Source: Orobanche coerulescens (taxonomy: Eukaryota; Streptophyta; Magnoliopsida; Lamiales; Orobanchaceae). Taken from it: a stretch of DNA of 64,000 bases. This document shows, piece after piece, positions 45,008-55,727 of this stretch (position 1 is its first letter; every line of letters starts with the position of its first letter). Made by a program: the position numbers and the translations under genes. The notes beneath the pieces are model-generated. The model saw nothing but the letters and a program-made list of their open reading frames with translations. It did not search any database and was not told the DNA's origin. The stretch lies in contig CM065805.1 of the NCBI GenBank assembly GCA_033398695.1, positions 167,563,787-167,627,786 on the forward strand, in the 5' to 3' direction.

Positions 45008-45728
45008 ATGGAGAGAGCTGTCAGGGGATGCACGGGGAGAGGCCGCGGTGCGGGCAGGGCCGAGGAATAATCACTCACTGTCGGGAAACCGTACCCAGGA
45101 CTCCGCTCGATCGGAAGATGTTCGGGTTGATCCACTCACTTTTATGCAGGTCATGATGACCCATATGCAATTGCTCAATCATCATTGCGCCACTCTGGCC
45201 GAATTAATCGAGAGAACTCTCCCGTATGAGCCTGCTGCTAAGGAAATTGCTGAGCAACAACCTTCATCTGTCAGCAAGAAATCAACGAAGCGTAATCAGT
45301 CCGAAGGCGATTCGTCAACCTTCAAGAAGCCTCATGTGAGTCCTAACTTTTCTGAACGACCTCCTACGACGCCTAATCCTGCGAGATCTCAGTCCCAAGC
45401 GGCCAATTTGGCCATCACCTATTTCAACTGTGGAGCGCCGGGTCATTACAGCACTAAGTGTCTGAAACCGTCTATCACGTGCCATAATTGTGGGATTGTT
45501 GGGCATAAGGCCCGTTTTTGCCGAAGGGACTCCAAGCTGACTCCGGTGGCATCTCAGGCCCCGAAGCAATCAGCGATTCAGAATCAGACTGCTCTGTCAG
45601 CGTCGTTTAAGACGACAGAAGCGAATAAAGGCGGAGCTCATATTTATCAGACGGGAGCATCCAGTTCGGGGGCCGGCAAGTCCCGAATTCACACGATGAA
45701 GAGGACCGATGATCCGAGGCCCAAATGA
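45008..45728 (+). pseudogene. Tk3 gag lacking the capsid core
   Basis: ATG 45008 corresponds to the Tk2 gag start, but a stop and frameshift follow at about 45070. From 45048 the frame reads VRVDPLTFMQVMMTHMQLLN: the N-terminal segment is joined in frame to sequence just before the zinc knuckles. About 535 bp, present in Tk2 as roughly 20139-20674 and coding the Retrotrans_gag domain, are absent. Zinc knuckles: YFNCGAPGHYSTKC (first Cys lost) and CHNCGIVGHKARFC (intact). The frame breaks at 45726. Confidence 0.88.
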
Positions 45729-45759
45729 TCTCAAGTATACTCGTAATTTTATCTCAACC

Positions 45760-46146
45760 TATGTGTACCCTTTTGATACTGGTGCACCGCATTCTTTCAT
45801 TTTCGAATGATGTTTGAATAGACTTAACTTGGATAGTCCTATTAATTGTGGGCCTTATATCATTGGTCTACCTGACGGTAGAAGAATTTTCGAAAATCAT
45901 GAGGTTAAGAACTGGCCGAATTAAGCTTAATGACCGCGATTGGTTGGTGGACCTAATCGTGGTGGAATTACCAAAGGACGATGTAATATTGGGTATTAGT
46001 TGGATGGATCGTCATGATACCATCCTCAGTGTTCGTAAGCATATGGTCACTATCATTCCAGTCGTTGGAGCCGAGTGTGTATTTCAGGGAGGTAATCCCC
46101 ATTGCTCCAGGAGAATCATTAATATGATGGAAGCAGTGAAATTACT
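45760..46146 (+). pseudogene. Tk3 aspartic protease
   Basis: DTGAPHSF at about 45775, then a frameshift; DWLVDLIVVELPKDDVILGI and WMDRHDTILSVRKHMVTII from 45930. It runs into the minisatellite after MEAVKLLNRG. Confidence 0.85.
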
Positions 46147-46414
46147 CAATCGAGGTGTTCAATCATTCATTGTATCATTGTCATCGATTGGCCGTTCTAA
46201 GGCAATCGAGGTGTTCAATCATTCATTGTATCATTGTCATCAATTGGCCGTTCTAAGGCAATCGAGGTGTTCAATCATTCATTGTATCATTGTCATCGAT
46301 TGGCCGTTCTAAGGTAATCGAGGTGTTCCATCATTCATTGTATCATTTTCATCGATTGGCCGTTCTAAGGCAATCGAGGTGTTCAACCATTCGTGGTATC
46401 ATTGTTATCGATTG
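46147..46414 (+). repeat. 56-bp minisatellite, Tk3 (5 units)
   Basis: Units begin at 46147, 46203, 46259, 46315 and 46371, exactly 56 bp apart, each CAATCGAGGTGTTCAATCAT...CGATTGGCCGTTCTAAGG with 1-5 changes. It replaces the protease-RT linker seen in Tk1 and Tk2, and because 56 is not a multiple of 3 it puts protease and RT in different frames. Confidence 0.95.
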
Positions 46415-48180
46415 ACGATGTACTCCGAGACGAGCTACCTGGTTTACCTCTACCGAGGGATATGGAATTCACGATTGAGTTGGAGCCTGGTACGTCCCCA
46501 TTATCAAAGACACCATATCGTATGGACCCGACCGAAATGCAGGAGTTGAAGAATCAACTCGAGGAATTGTTCGAGAAAGGTTATATCAGACCGAGTGCGT
46601 CCCCGTGGGGAGCACCAATGTTAATTGTCAAGAAGAAGGATGGTTCGTTTCCTGTGTGTATTAATTATCGGGAGTTGAACAGGGTGACGATCAAGAATAA
46701 GTATCCTCTACCCCGTATTGATGATCTCTTAGATCAACTTCAGGGAGCTTCAGTATTTTCCAAGATCGACTTAAGATCTGGATATCACCAGTTGCGCATT
46801 CGAGAGTCGGATATCGCGAGGGCGGCGTTTCGAACACGCTTTGGTCATTATGAGTTCGTGGAGTTAATTAATGCACTAATGCACCTGCGGTATTCATGGA
46901 GTTAATGAATCGGGTCTTCATCGACTTTTTGGATCAGTTTGTGGTTGTCTTCATTGATGACATTTTAATTTATTCTCGTGACCGGGAAGAACACGAGTTT
47001 CACCTTCATCAGATTCTCGACGTGTTGATACGGGAGCAACTCTATAGAAAGTTTTCCAAGTGTGAGTTTTGGATGTCCGAAGTGACGTTTCTCGGACATG
47101 TAATTTCATCAGACGGTGTGCGTGTTGATCCTCAGAAGACGGAGGCTATCTGAGATTGGTTACCTCCGAAGATGTTAAGGAAATCCGAAGATTTCTCGGA
47201 TTAGCCGGTTATTATCGGCGGTTTGTGGAAGGATTTTCTAAAATCGCCCAACCAATGACGAACCTTTTGCAAAAGGATAAGAAATACACGTGGTCCGACG
47301 CGTGTCAGCGGAGTTTTGAGGAACTCAAGAGCCGGTTAATCTCAGCACCTGTCTTTTCTTTACCGCAAGGGACAGAAGGATTTGTGGTTTATAGTGATGC
47401 GTCCGGACAGGGTCTCGGATGTGTACTAATGCAGAATGGGAAGGTTATTGCCTATGGTTCACGGCAATTGAGACCTTACGAGGTTAATTATCCGACCCAC
47501 GACCTGGAGCTAGCAGCCGTGGTTTTCGCGTTAAAGATTTGGCGTCATTACCTTTATGGCGTCACCTGTCAGATATTCACCGATCATAAGAGTTTGAAGT
47601 ATATATTTACTCAGAAGAAGTTAAATATGCGACAGAGGAAGTGGTTGGATCTAATCAAAGATTATGATATCGAGATCCTGTACCACCCGGGTAAGGCAAA
47701 CGTGGTTGCCGATGCCTTGAGTCGTAAGTCCGTTCAGGAGAAAATGCTTGCTCGTTTAACAGTTCAGAAAGAGATTCAGCAGGAATTCTTTAGACCCGAG
47801 ATCGAGGTCTGGCTCCAGCGAGTGCAAGGGCAACTTTGCATGTTAGAGATTTCATCGCCACTTGAGGAGGTAATCAGAGTGAATCAGGGTTCAGACCCCT
47901 CATTGTTGCGCATCCGTGAGGATGTGGCTTAGGGGAAGTCCCTGAATTTGTGGTCCACGAGGATGGACTATTGCGATTCAAGAATCGGTTATGCGTACCG
48001 GCGAATGACGAGTTGAAAAACTCGATTTTGAGAGAAGCTCATGCTACCCCTTACTCCATTCATACGGGGTCTAGCAAGATGTACCAAGACTTGAAACAAA
48101 ATTACTGGTGGAGTAATATGAAGCGAGAAGTCGCGAAATTTTGTTTCGAGATGCTTAACCTGTCAGCAAGTCAAGATTGA
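46415..48180 (+). pseudogene. Tk3 RT-RNase H and integrase zinc domain
   Basis: RT from [23 protein letters not shown]; a small deletion with frameshift at 46858-46890 destroys the MPFGLTNAP block; FIDDILIY is preserved at about 46940-46963; TGA at 47151. RNase H 47156-47932 has [24 protein letters not shown] and [17 protein letters not shown] at 47930 and a frameshift follow. The HHCC region (48030-48180) is shifted at its Cys end, so the zinc site is lost. Confidence 0.9.
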
Positions 48181-48199
48181 ACATCAGCGACCGGCGGGT

Positions 48200-49291
48200 A
48201 TGCTGAAACCGCTCCCTATTCCAGAGTGGAAGTGGGAAGATATTTCTATGGACTTCATCGCGAGTTTGTCGACGAGTCATCGTGGCATGAATATAATCTG
48301 GGTGATTGTGGACCGCTTAACTAAATCGGCTCATTTCCTTGAGATTAAGGATACGTGGGTTCCCGAGAGACTTGCCCAGTTGTTCATCAAAGAGATAGTG
48401 AGATTGCATGGTACTCCTAAGAGTATCGTTTCCGATCATGACGGACGATTCGTGTCACATTTTTGGAAATCAGTTCATCGTACTATGGGAACTCAGCTTA
48501 ATCTCAGCACCGTTTTTCATCCTCAGTCCGACAGACAATCAAAAAGGACTATTCAGACATTGGAGGACATGTTGAGGGCATGCCTCCTCGATTGGAAAGA
48601 CGATTGGGAAGCCCAACTACCATTGATTGAGTTCACGTACAATAATAGTTGGCATGCTTCGATTAAGATGGCACCTTACGAGGCCTTGTACGGTCATCGT
48701 TGTCGATCTCCTTTCTGTTGGAATGACTTATCAGAATCAATCGGCACCGAGCCCGATATGCTTATAGCCACCCGTGAGAAGGTAGCTTTGATCAGGAGTC
48801 GTTTGTTGACAGCTCAGAGTTGACAGAAATCATATGCAGATAACCGTCGTCGACCGCTAGAGTTCGAGACGGGTGACCACGTTTTGGTCAAGGTAGCACC
48901 GAGTCGAGGTATCTTCCGTTTCAGGAAGCGGGGAAAGCTGAGTCCGAGATTCATCGGACCGTTTGAGATTTTGGATCGAGTAGGCAGTCTGGCTTATCGA
49001 TTGGCTCTACCTTCGGCGTTGAGCTGAATTCATAACGTGTTTCACGTCTCTCAGTTGTCTAAGTATGTTTCCGACCCGAGCCACATACTCCAGTTCGATG
49101 AAATTGAGATAGCGGATGATCATTCATATGAGGAGCGTCCTACACGAATTTTAGAGCGGCGAATCAAGCAGTTGAGGAACAAGACGATTCCTTTGGTTAA
49201 AATTCAGTGGTCTAGACACGGAGTCGAAGAGGCTACTTGAGAAACCGAGGATACTATGCGGGAGAGTTATCCCGAGTTGTTTGACCCTTAG
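48200..49291 (+). pseudogene. Tk3 integrase core and chromodomain
   Basis: Core with MDFIASLSTSHRGMN and VSDHDGRFVSHFW. The motif holding the catalytic Glu reads HPQSDRQSKRTIQ, with Lys in its place. In-frame TGA codons at 48821 and 49024. The chromodomain has LERRIKQLRNKTIPLVKIQW and RHGVEEAT, then TGA at 49238 in the position of a Trp codon. The original pol stop is at 49289-49291. Confidence 0.9.
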
Positions 49292-49326
49292 TTTCGAGGA
49301 CGAAACTCTTTTTAAGGGGGGGAGTA

Positions 49327-51859
49327 TGTAATACCCGGTTTTAATTCATTCATTATCATTCAGTAATTATCAATCAGTAATGGTCATTCAATAATTTTTC
49401 ACTCATTAATAATCACTCATCAATCATGATTCATTCATTTGTATTCATCGTTGGCATTTTGTAACCGTGTATCAGTTACCGATCGTCATTTATCTCCGAT
49501 TGAGAGTGGAGACGAGAGTATTATCATAATCATCATGAATATAGTCTTGTGATGGAAGTATCATCTATCGCGTGTTATTGGACTTAATTTCATTCATACG
49601 AGTATTGTACGTTAGATCATTCATCAATCGTAGCGAGAAATCGGAGTTGTCGGATTTTCTTCTTGTCCAGCAACGAGTTACGACCGTAACTAATCTTATA
49701 TTACGGCCGTAACAAGCTTTCGTTGGATCAAGGTTGTTTTGGCCGAATGAGAGATACGGACGTAAGGTGGGCAGGCTACGGCCGTAGGGGGTGTTCGTGA
49801 TTTTCAGGATTTGTCGGACGAGAAGGACTTACGACCGTAAGGGTTGCGGCATACGGCTGTAAGATGAGGCAGGTACGGCCATAAGGCTTGGCCGGATACG
49901 GCCGTAAGTTGCAGGCAGGGTGTCTGGTCAGTTTCGACGAAGGGGTTGTACGCCCATAAGTTTGGCCGGGTACGGCCGTATCGGTCGAGTTACGCCCGTA
50001 AGGTGTGCGGGTACGGCCGTATGGCTGTCGGTAGGTGTTTTGGACGAGGGCGAGTTACGCCCGTAAGACGGGTGTGGGTACGTCCGTATGGCTGTCGGTA
50101 GTTTCTGGACGAAGCCGAGTTACGGCCGTACGAGATGGCTGGCTACGGCCGTAAGGCCGTTGACCTGGGATGTTACGGCCGTAAGTAGGCCGAGTTACGG
50201 CCGTAACTTCCGGCAAGGGCCTGGACGGGACTTTTTACTCATTTTCTCATTTTCTTCACTTTGTTCCGAGAGAGAGAGCTTGAGGGAGATATTTTTCATC
50301 ATCAATCATAAGGGTGTTCGGTTTTCATCATCTTTATTCGTTTGGGGAGCTTGGATAGTCGATTTAACACGTTTTCATCGGATCGAAGTGCTTGGATCTT
50401 CAAAGGTAATATTCTTCAACATCTTGGATTTCGATTTTGTGTTGAGATATGATGTTTCAGATGTTATAATCATGTTGTATGAAGAGATGTACGTATGATT
50501 ATGAGTGTGTATAAATATTCATTGGATTATTGAAAGGTCATTCAAGAACACTTTGAATATTGAGTTGGATTTGGGGGTTTTCGATTAATTGTTTTTGTAA
50601 TCACGAATTTGGATATTCATTTTGGATTATTGATCGTATTGAAGATGTTCTGATGCTTTGAAACACTTCTTGGGGATTTGATGTTGGTATAATTGAGGAT
50701 TGATTGTAAACAATCGAAGATTGGTTACAACGTGTTCGGTATAATGCCCCAATGAACTTGGTTTAGACGTATCGACGTTTTGATTTAGTTATCATCGTGT
50801 TTGATTCGTATGTTGAACGGATTGTTGGAAATTGTGTTATTCAAGGTTGTTCGAGTGACCGACATCTCATTTAGGACGTTGTTCGTGGAAGGACATTCTT
50901 CATCGGTATTGAGTAAGTTATTCTTACTCGGTTAAAAGGATATTCATTCCTTTTGTTGTTGTTCATTCATAATCATAACTCATTCCTAATTGTATTAACC
51001 ATATTGAGATTTGTAATTGTCGAATAATCACTTCATTCACGAGGAACGATGGTTCCAATCATTTCATTGAGCTATCATTCACTTCACTATTATTTTCATC
51101 TCAGTGAGTCATTCTTGACTTTGTCGGATTATTATTCATTGATATTCATTATGGTCATTCTTGTTCATATGACCTTCTGGATTCATATTGCATGGACGGG
51201 TGTGTATGTGTGGAATTTTTAGTCGAGCACACGATGGTCATGTATTGGGTCACCGATACATTGGACTGTGCACATGGTAACGTTTACCTCCGTGAGACTA
51301 ATTAGGTATAAGGATTGGTGTGTCCGGGCACTCGTCTTGTACACTTGCACAGAACATTACGGGCGTACTATGATGCCCCTCTTCAGCTTAAATTCATAAC
51401 TAAGGATATTTCACAACTAAAGATATATCATGATTGTGTTTATTCAACCCTTGAGGATTGTTGTTCTGTGTAACTGACCCCGTTGGGGGACTTTGTTTTC
51501 AGGTCATGGCAAGGCAAAAGCACGGGAATAGAACGTTGACGGCGAGGAGTCCTAGTGATACTAGTATCGGGCCCCAATCCTTTCAGTCATTCATGTTGTT
51601 GTCATTTATTTTCCGCTGCAGATTTCCATTTGGATACTCCGTTTCATTCAGTGTTGTGTATTTTATCTTCATATAAAATATACATGTATTCGGTATTATC
51701 TTGGGTGTGTTATAATGAAACTCCTCATCGGAGTAATTGATGATATAATGTGGTTCGATACTACAATTATATTATTTAATTCATTAATTTTTATTCACCT
51801 GGTGGGTCCCAGTCGGGGGTCCACGGCACTGTAATATCCGCCTAGTTTGGGGTGTTACA
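49327..51859 (+). repeat. Tk3 3' LTR
   Basis: Preceded by the polypurine tract at 49311-49326. Array 49678-50206; TATA box deleted at 50214; same hairpin block at about 51240-51262. Confidence 0.95.
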
Positions 51860-52588
51860 TCGATGACCTCAACCTCGATCTTGTACTTGACCTCGACCTC
51901 TCCCATATTGTCCTTGGTCTTTGCTTGAACCTTCCTCTTTGTCTTGAGCACTTACTTGCATTTCTAAAAGTTGCTCAATAATTTCTTGTTTTTTTTTTTT
52001 TTTTTTTATTCATAATGATCCCAATAAGAGATCAATAGTCATCTCCTCCAAATTTTTAGTTTCCTCAATAGTCACCACAATATGTTCAAATTTGGGAGTT
52101 AATGAGCACAATATTTTCCTCATAATTCTAACATCCTCCAATTTTTCACCATTTCTTTTCATTTGATTAGAAACCACCAAAACTCTTGAAAAATAGTCCA
52201 AAACCGATTCAGACTCTTTCATATACAATGACTCGAATTCTCCTCTTAAGGTTTGGAGTCGTACCTTCTTTACTTGCTCGGCTCATTTGCAAGATATTTG
52301 GAGCTTCTCCCACGCTTTCTTGGCAGTGCTTGCACTCGAGATTTTTTCGAAGTCGTTGTCCCTTAGCGCTTTATAAATGAGATAGAGAGATTTATTGTCC
52401 CTCTTTATCGCATCTCGTAATTTATCCCTTTATTGAGATAACTCGGCTTCTTCTCGCGACTCCTCGTAGCCATTCTCCATGATCTCCTATACGTAGTTGA
52501 CTCCCAAAAGCGCCTTCATCTTGATATTCAAATTATCAAAATTGCTCTTGTTGAGCATGGGGAATTGAAATGATTGTATAATCGCCAT
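51860..52588 (-). pseudogene. Cop2 gag, N-terminal part
   Basis: ATG at 52588, 20 bases from the primer-binding site: MAIIQSFQFPMLNKSNFDNL. It continues with the UBN2-type capsid ([40 protein letters not shown]). A TGA lies near 52283. A run of 19 T on the plus strand (51989-52007) codes Lys and probably shifts the frame. It ends at the Tk3 border in an RG-rich segment that resumes at 41988. Confidence 0.88.
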
Positions 52589-52607
52589 TCCTCAAGTAGA
52601 ACCTCGT

Positions 52608-52620
52608 GGCTCCGATGCCA
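52608..52620 (-). other. Cop2 primer-binding site
   Basis: Minus-strand TGGCATCGGAGCC next to the 5' LTR; one change from the initiator tRNA-Met consensus TGGTATCGGAGCC. Confidence 0.85.
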
Positions 52621-52623
52621 CTT

Positions 52624-52934
52624 TGTTGGAAAATAATTTGGAGGTTGAGTAAATTGTTTAAAATGGAAGAGAAAATATTGGGAGGAAAATACTTCTTATA
52701 TTATTTACTCATATATTTTTTGGCTTAATATAAAATGGTGGAGGAGGACCTCTTTTATAGGTCTCCATGGATTATTCTAGATACATGATTAAATACAAGT
52801 CTCTAAATATTTCTAGAATGATAAGTTCTAGTGAATACAATTTACTAGGTACATGCATGAGACTTTTACAATTTGTAAATGATATTTCAAGATAATTCTA
52901 AAAGCTACTATATAAATCAAGTTTGTTTTCAACA
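52624..52934 (-). repeat. Cop2 5' LTR
   Basis: Partner of 15957-16265. On the minus strand it starts TGTTGAAAAC and ends TTTTCCAACA, followed outside by TSD AGTTT (52935-52939). Confidence 0.93.
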
Positions 52935-52956
52935 AGTTTGGCCTAGGGGAATGTGT

Positions 52957-53095
52957 CGTCGGCTGAAATTCTTTAGCCGAAGACGTTTCATGGTGCCGCG
53001 GCTAAAAGTGTTGCATGTCATTGGCTAAAGTTTGACGCTTTAGCCGACGGTTGGTGGTGCTTTAGCCGACGGTTGGTTGTACTTTACCCGACAAC
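52957..53095. repeat. TTTAGCCGACGG-type repeats
   Basis: Two direct copies of GCTTTAGCCGACGGTTGGT (from 53039 and 53061), a related CTTTACCCGAC, and inverted forms (GTCGGCTGAA...TTTAGCCGAAGAC, 52958-52985). This looks like the subterminal repeat region of a DNA transposon; the family is uncertain. Confidence 0.55.
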
Positions 53096-53233
53096 TATTT
53101 CCTTAAGTTTATCCTAGTCTTTCTTGACTATCTTACAACTTTTTACTTTAGAGAATGTGCATTTTTCCAGAGTGATAAAAAGCACATTCTTGGCGGCATT
53201 ATCTTGGTTTGCTCTTTTCCTGTCGATGTTGAG

Positions 53234-54357
53234 ATGGAGTCTAGGGGAGATCAGGTAAATGCTGAAATTAACTGTGAGACTGAAGCCCCTATTTATGAAT
53301 CTGATCCAAATAAGTCAATCATTGCAAGAGAATCCTTTCAGATCAGAAAGGGTTCACAACTACTCACGTAATGAGGCATTTGAGATTGGCCTGCCCTGCT
53401 AAACACAAAATATTTCCTAAAAAAGATGATGAAGTTGAAGGTTCTAAAACTGTTCAGTCTCAATTATATTGTGTTGTGCTTTATGAAGGTCAAAGTTCTG
53501 TTAAACTTTCATTTTTTGCTTTGAAAAGGTAAAAATGCTTGCTGCATATATGATACTTGCTCATGAATATCCATTCATAATAGTTGAGCATAAAATTTTC
53601 AATGAGTTCTTAAGGGCTTACAGTCCTTACTATAGACAAATCAGTTGGTATCTTGTGAAGAAAGAGTGTTTTGTTGTTTTTAATAAAGAAAGGGAAAGAA
53701 TTAAGGGGGTGTTGGGTAAAGGTTTCTAGAGTAGGTTTGACCACTGACTGTTGGTGGTCTGGGGTACAAAAAATAGGTTATATGGTTATAACCTGTCACT
53801 ATATAGATAAGCACTGGAACTTGCATAAGAGAGTAATCTCTTTTGTCAATGTTCCTCCACCACATAATGGTGTTGCATTGGCAAATGAGGTACACAGAGT
53901 GAGCAAATTTTAAGGAATTCAAGATAAAGTGACATCTGTTACTGTTGACAATGCATCTGCTAATGATGTCTGCATTGATATTCTGTAAAAAGACTATACT
54001 GCTTTGTCAAAGCTTGTATTGGATAGCAAGTTGTTTCATGTTTGATGTTGTGCTCACATTATAAATTTGTTGGTTAGAGATGGGTTAAAGGAGATAGAAC
54101 ATGTGACTAGTGTTGTAAGAGAAGGAGTGAAGTACTTATTTGGTTCTGAAAATAGGCTATCCAGTTTCAATGAGCATAGAATGAATTTGCAGTTGCCTCA
54201 AAATAAGTTAGTGTTGGATAATAACACTAGGTGGAACTCAATATTTGTTATGCTTAACACTGCCTATAGGTATAGACAATGTTTTGATAAGTTTGGAGAA
54301 GATGATAAATCATTTCTAAGATTTTGTCCTACTACTTTGCAATGGGCTGAGTAGATG
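53234..54357 (+). pseudogene. hAT-superfamily transposase remnant
   Basis: Begins at ATG 53234 (MESRGDQVNAEIN). The end of a BED zinc finger survives (THVMRHLRLACPAKH, about 53362-53406). Transposase core in shifting frames: FNEFLRAYSPYYR (from about 53600), LTTDCWWSGVQKIGYMVITC, VISFVNVPPPHNG, VTVDNASANDVCI, CCAHIINLLVRDGLKEIEHV, LVLDNNTRWNSIFVMLN. These match plant Ac/RICESLEEPER-type hAT transposases in order. The N-terminal BED half and the C-terminal dimerisation domain are missing, and at least four stops or frameshifts are present. Confidence 0.85.
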
Positions 54358-54394
54358 TAATAAATCTTATAAGTGGCAGGAATTATCCAATATA

Positions 54395-54426
54395 TAGCGC
54401 ACAAAATATACCTCTAGAGTGCGCTA
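54395..54426. other. Inverted repeat TAGCGCAC...GTGCGCTA
   Basis: Perfect 8-bp arms around a 16-base spacer, between the hAT remnant and the Gypsy fragment. Function unknown; could be a transposon end or a terminator-like hairpin. Confidence 0.5.
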
Positions 54427-54439
54427 ATGATGGTTAATA

Positions 54440-54811
54440 TATAAGAATATCTTCGATGAGTTGAAGAGGCGTTTGATTACCGCACCAGTTCTAGCTTTGC
54501 CACAGGGGACCAATGGTTTTGTAGTATATAGTGATGCTTCAGGTCTCAGACTTGATTGTGTCTTGATACAGAGGGATAGGGTGATTTCTTATGCGTCTCG
54601 ACAGTTGAAACCATGCAAAGCAAATTATCCTACTCATGATTTAGAATTGATACGGTCGTTTTTGCTTTAAAGATTTGAAGACATTATCTTTACGGAATGT
54701 CGTGAAGGATTACATGGACCACAAAAGTCTGAAGTACATTTTTAGCCAGAAGGAACTAAATATGAGGCAACGTAGATGGTTAGAATTAATCAAGTATTAT
54801 GATTTTGAGAT
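54440..54811 (+). pseudogene. Gypsy RNase H fragment (target of Tk4)
   Basis: [36 protein letters not shown] and [20 protein letters not shown], then a frameshift, [11 protein letters not shown] and [17 protein letters not shown]. It belongs to Ty3/Gypsy but differs clearly from the same region of Tk1 and Tk3. It is cut by Tk4 at 54817, so the remainder should lie right of the window. Confidence 0.85.
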
Positions 54812-55169
54812 TTTTTTGTAATACCCGGCTATAATTCATTCTGTACCACTCAGTAATTATCAGTCTGTAATTATCACTCAGTAATTTTCACTCATTAATA
54901 ATCACTCATCATTCATGAATCACTCTTTTGCGTTCAATGTTGGCATGTTGTAATCGTATATCAGTTACCGATCGTCATTTTATCTCCGTTTTTAGATCGA
55001 GACGGGAGTATGATCATTTTCATTGTGATTGATAGCCTTGTACTGGGAGTATCATCTTTGGATCGTGTTAGACTTGTTCACTTCCACATTCGTATGATAT
55101 GTCGGATCATTCATCAGTCGTAGCGAGGAATCGGAATTATCGGATTGATTCACCTTGGCCAGCATCGAG

Positions 55170-55727
55170 TTACGGCCGTAAGGTTCTGGGCTACGGCCGT
55201 AAGTCGTGGTAGGGCCGTAAGAATTTGGCGGGTTCTGCCGTAAGTGATCAAAGAGCTACCCAGGCACTTTGGCCGAAGGTGAGTTACGGCCGTAAGGAAG
55301 ATGAGATACGGTCGTAAGTGGTGTTCGTATATTTCGGGTGTTGTCGACCAAGGGTGACTTACGGCCGTAAGGGTTGCGGCATACGGCCGTAAGTCGAGGC
55401 AGGTACGGCCGTAAGACTTGGCCGGATACGGCCGTACGTTGCGGAAGGATGTCGGCCATTTTTGACGAAGGCGGGTTACGCCGTAAGGTTGGCGGATACG
55501 GCCGTATCATCCGGAAATTCTGGCCGTAAGGTGTGCGTACGGCCGTAAAGGCTGTCGGCGGGTGTTTTTGACGAAGGCGGGTTACGCCGTAACTCGGGAA
55601 GCGATTACGGCCGTAAGTCTCGGCGAGCTTTGACGGCCGAAGTTACGGCCGTATGAGTTGGCGATTACGGCCGTAAGGCCGTTGACTTGGAAAGTTACGG
55701 CCGTAAGAGGGCGAGTTACGGCCGTAA
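55170..55727 (+). repeat. TTACGGCCGTAA palindrome array, Tk4 5' LTR
   Basis: About 17 copies, many perfect (TTACGGCCGTAAG), others short by one base (TTACGCCGTAA). Confidence 0.93.

Larger units (their letters stand above)
41989..51859 (+). mobile_element. Tk3: Tekay-like Gypsy element, full-length but defective
   Basis: 5' LTR 41989-44507 (2,519 bp), PBS, gag-pol remains, PPT, 3' LTR 49327-51859 (2,533 bp). Flanks TCCAT (41984-41988) and TCGAT (51860-51864) are probably a 5-bp TSD with one later mutation. It lies in Cop2 gag. It differs from Tk2 by a deletion of the capsid core and by a 56-bp minisatellite in the protease-RT linker, both shared with Tk4. Confidence 0.93.
15957..52934 (-). 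mobile_element. Cop2: Ty1/Copia element, split by CACTA1 and Tk3
   Basis: LTRs of 309 bp (15957-16265) and 311 bp (52624-52934), both TGTTGG...TTCAACA, with matching 5-bp TSDs AGTTT at 15952-15956 and 52935-52939. Its own sequence survives in three internal pieces: gag (52588-51860), gag end and protease (41988-41428), and RNase H end (16757-16266). Pre-integrase, integrase and RT are missing. Because CACTA1 has an intact TSD at that point, they were lost before CACTA1 arrived. LTR divergence of about 9% by eye marks it as the oldest datable insertion here. Confidence 0.93.
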
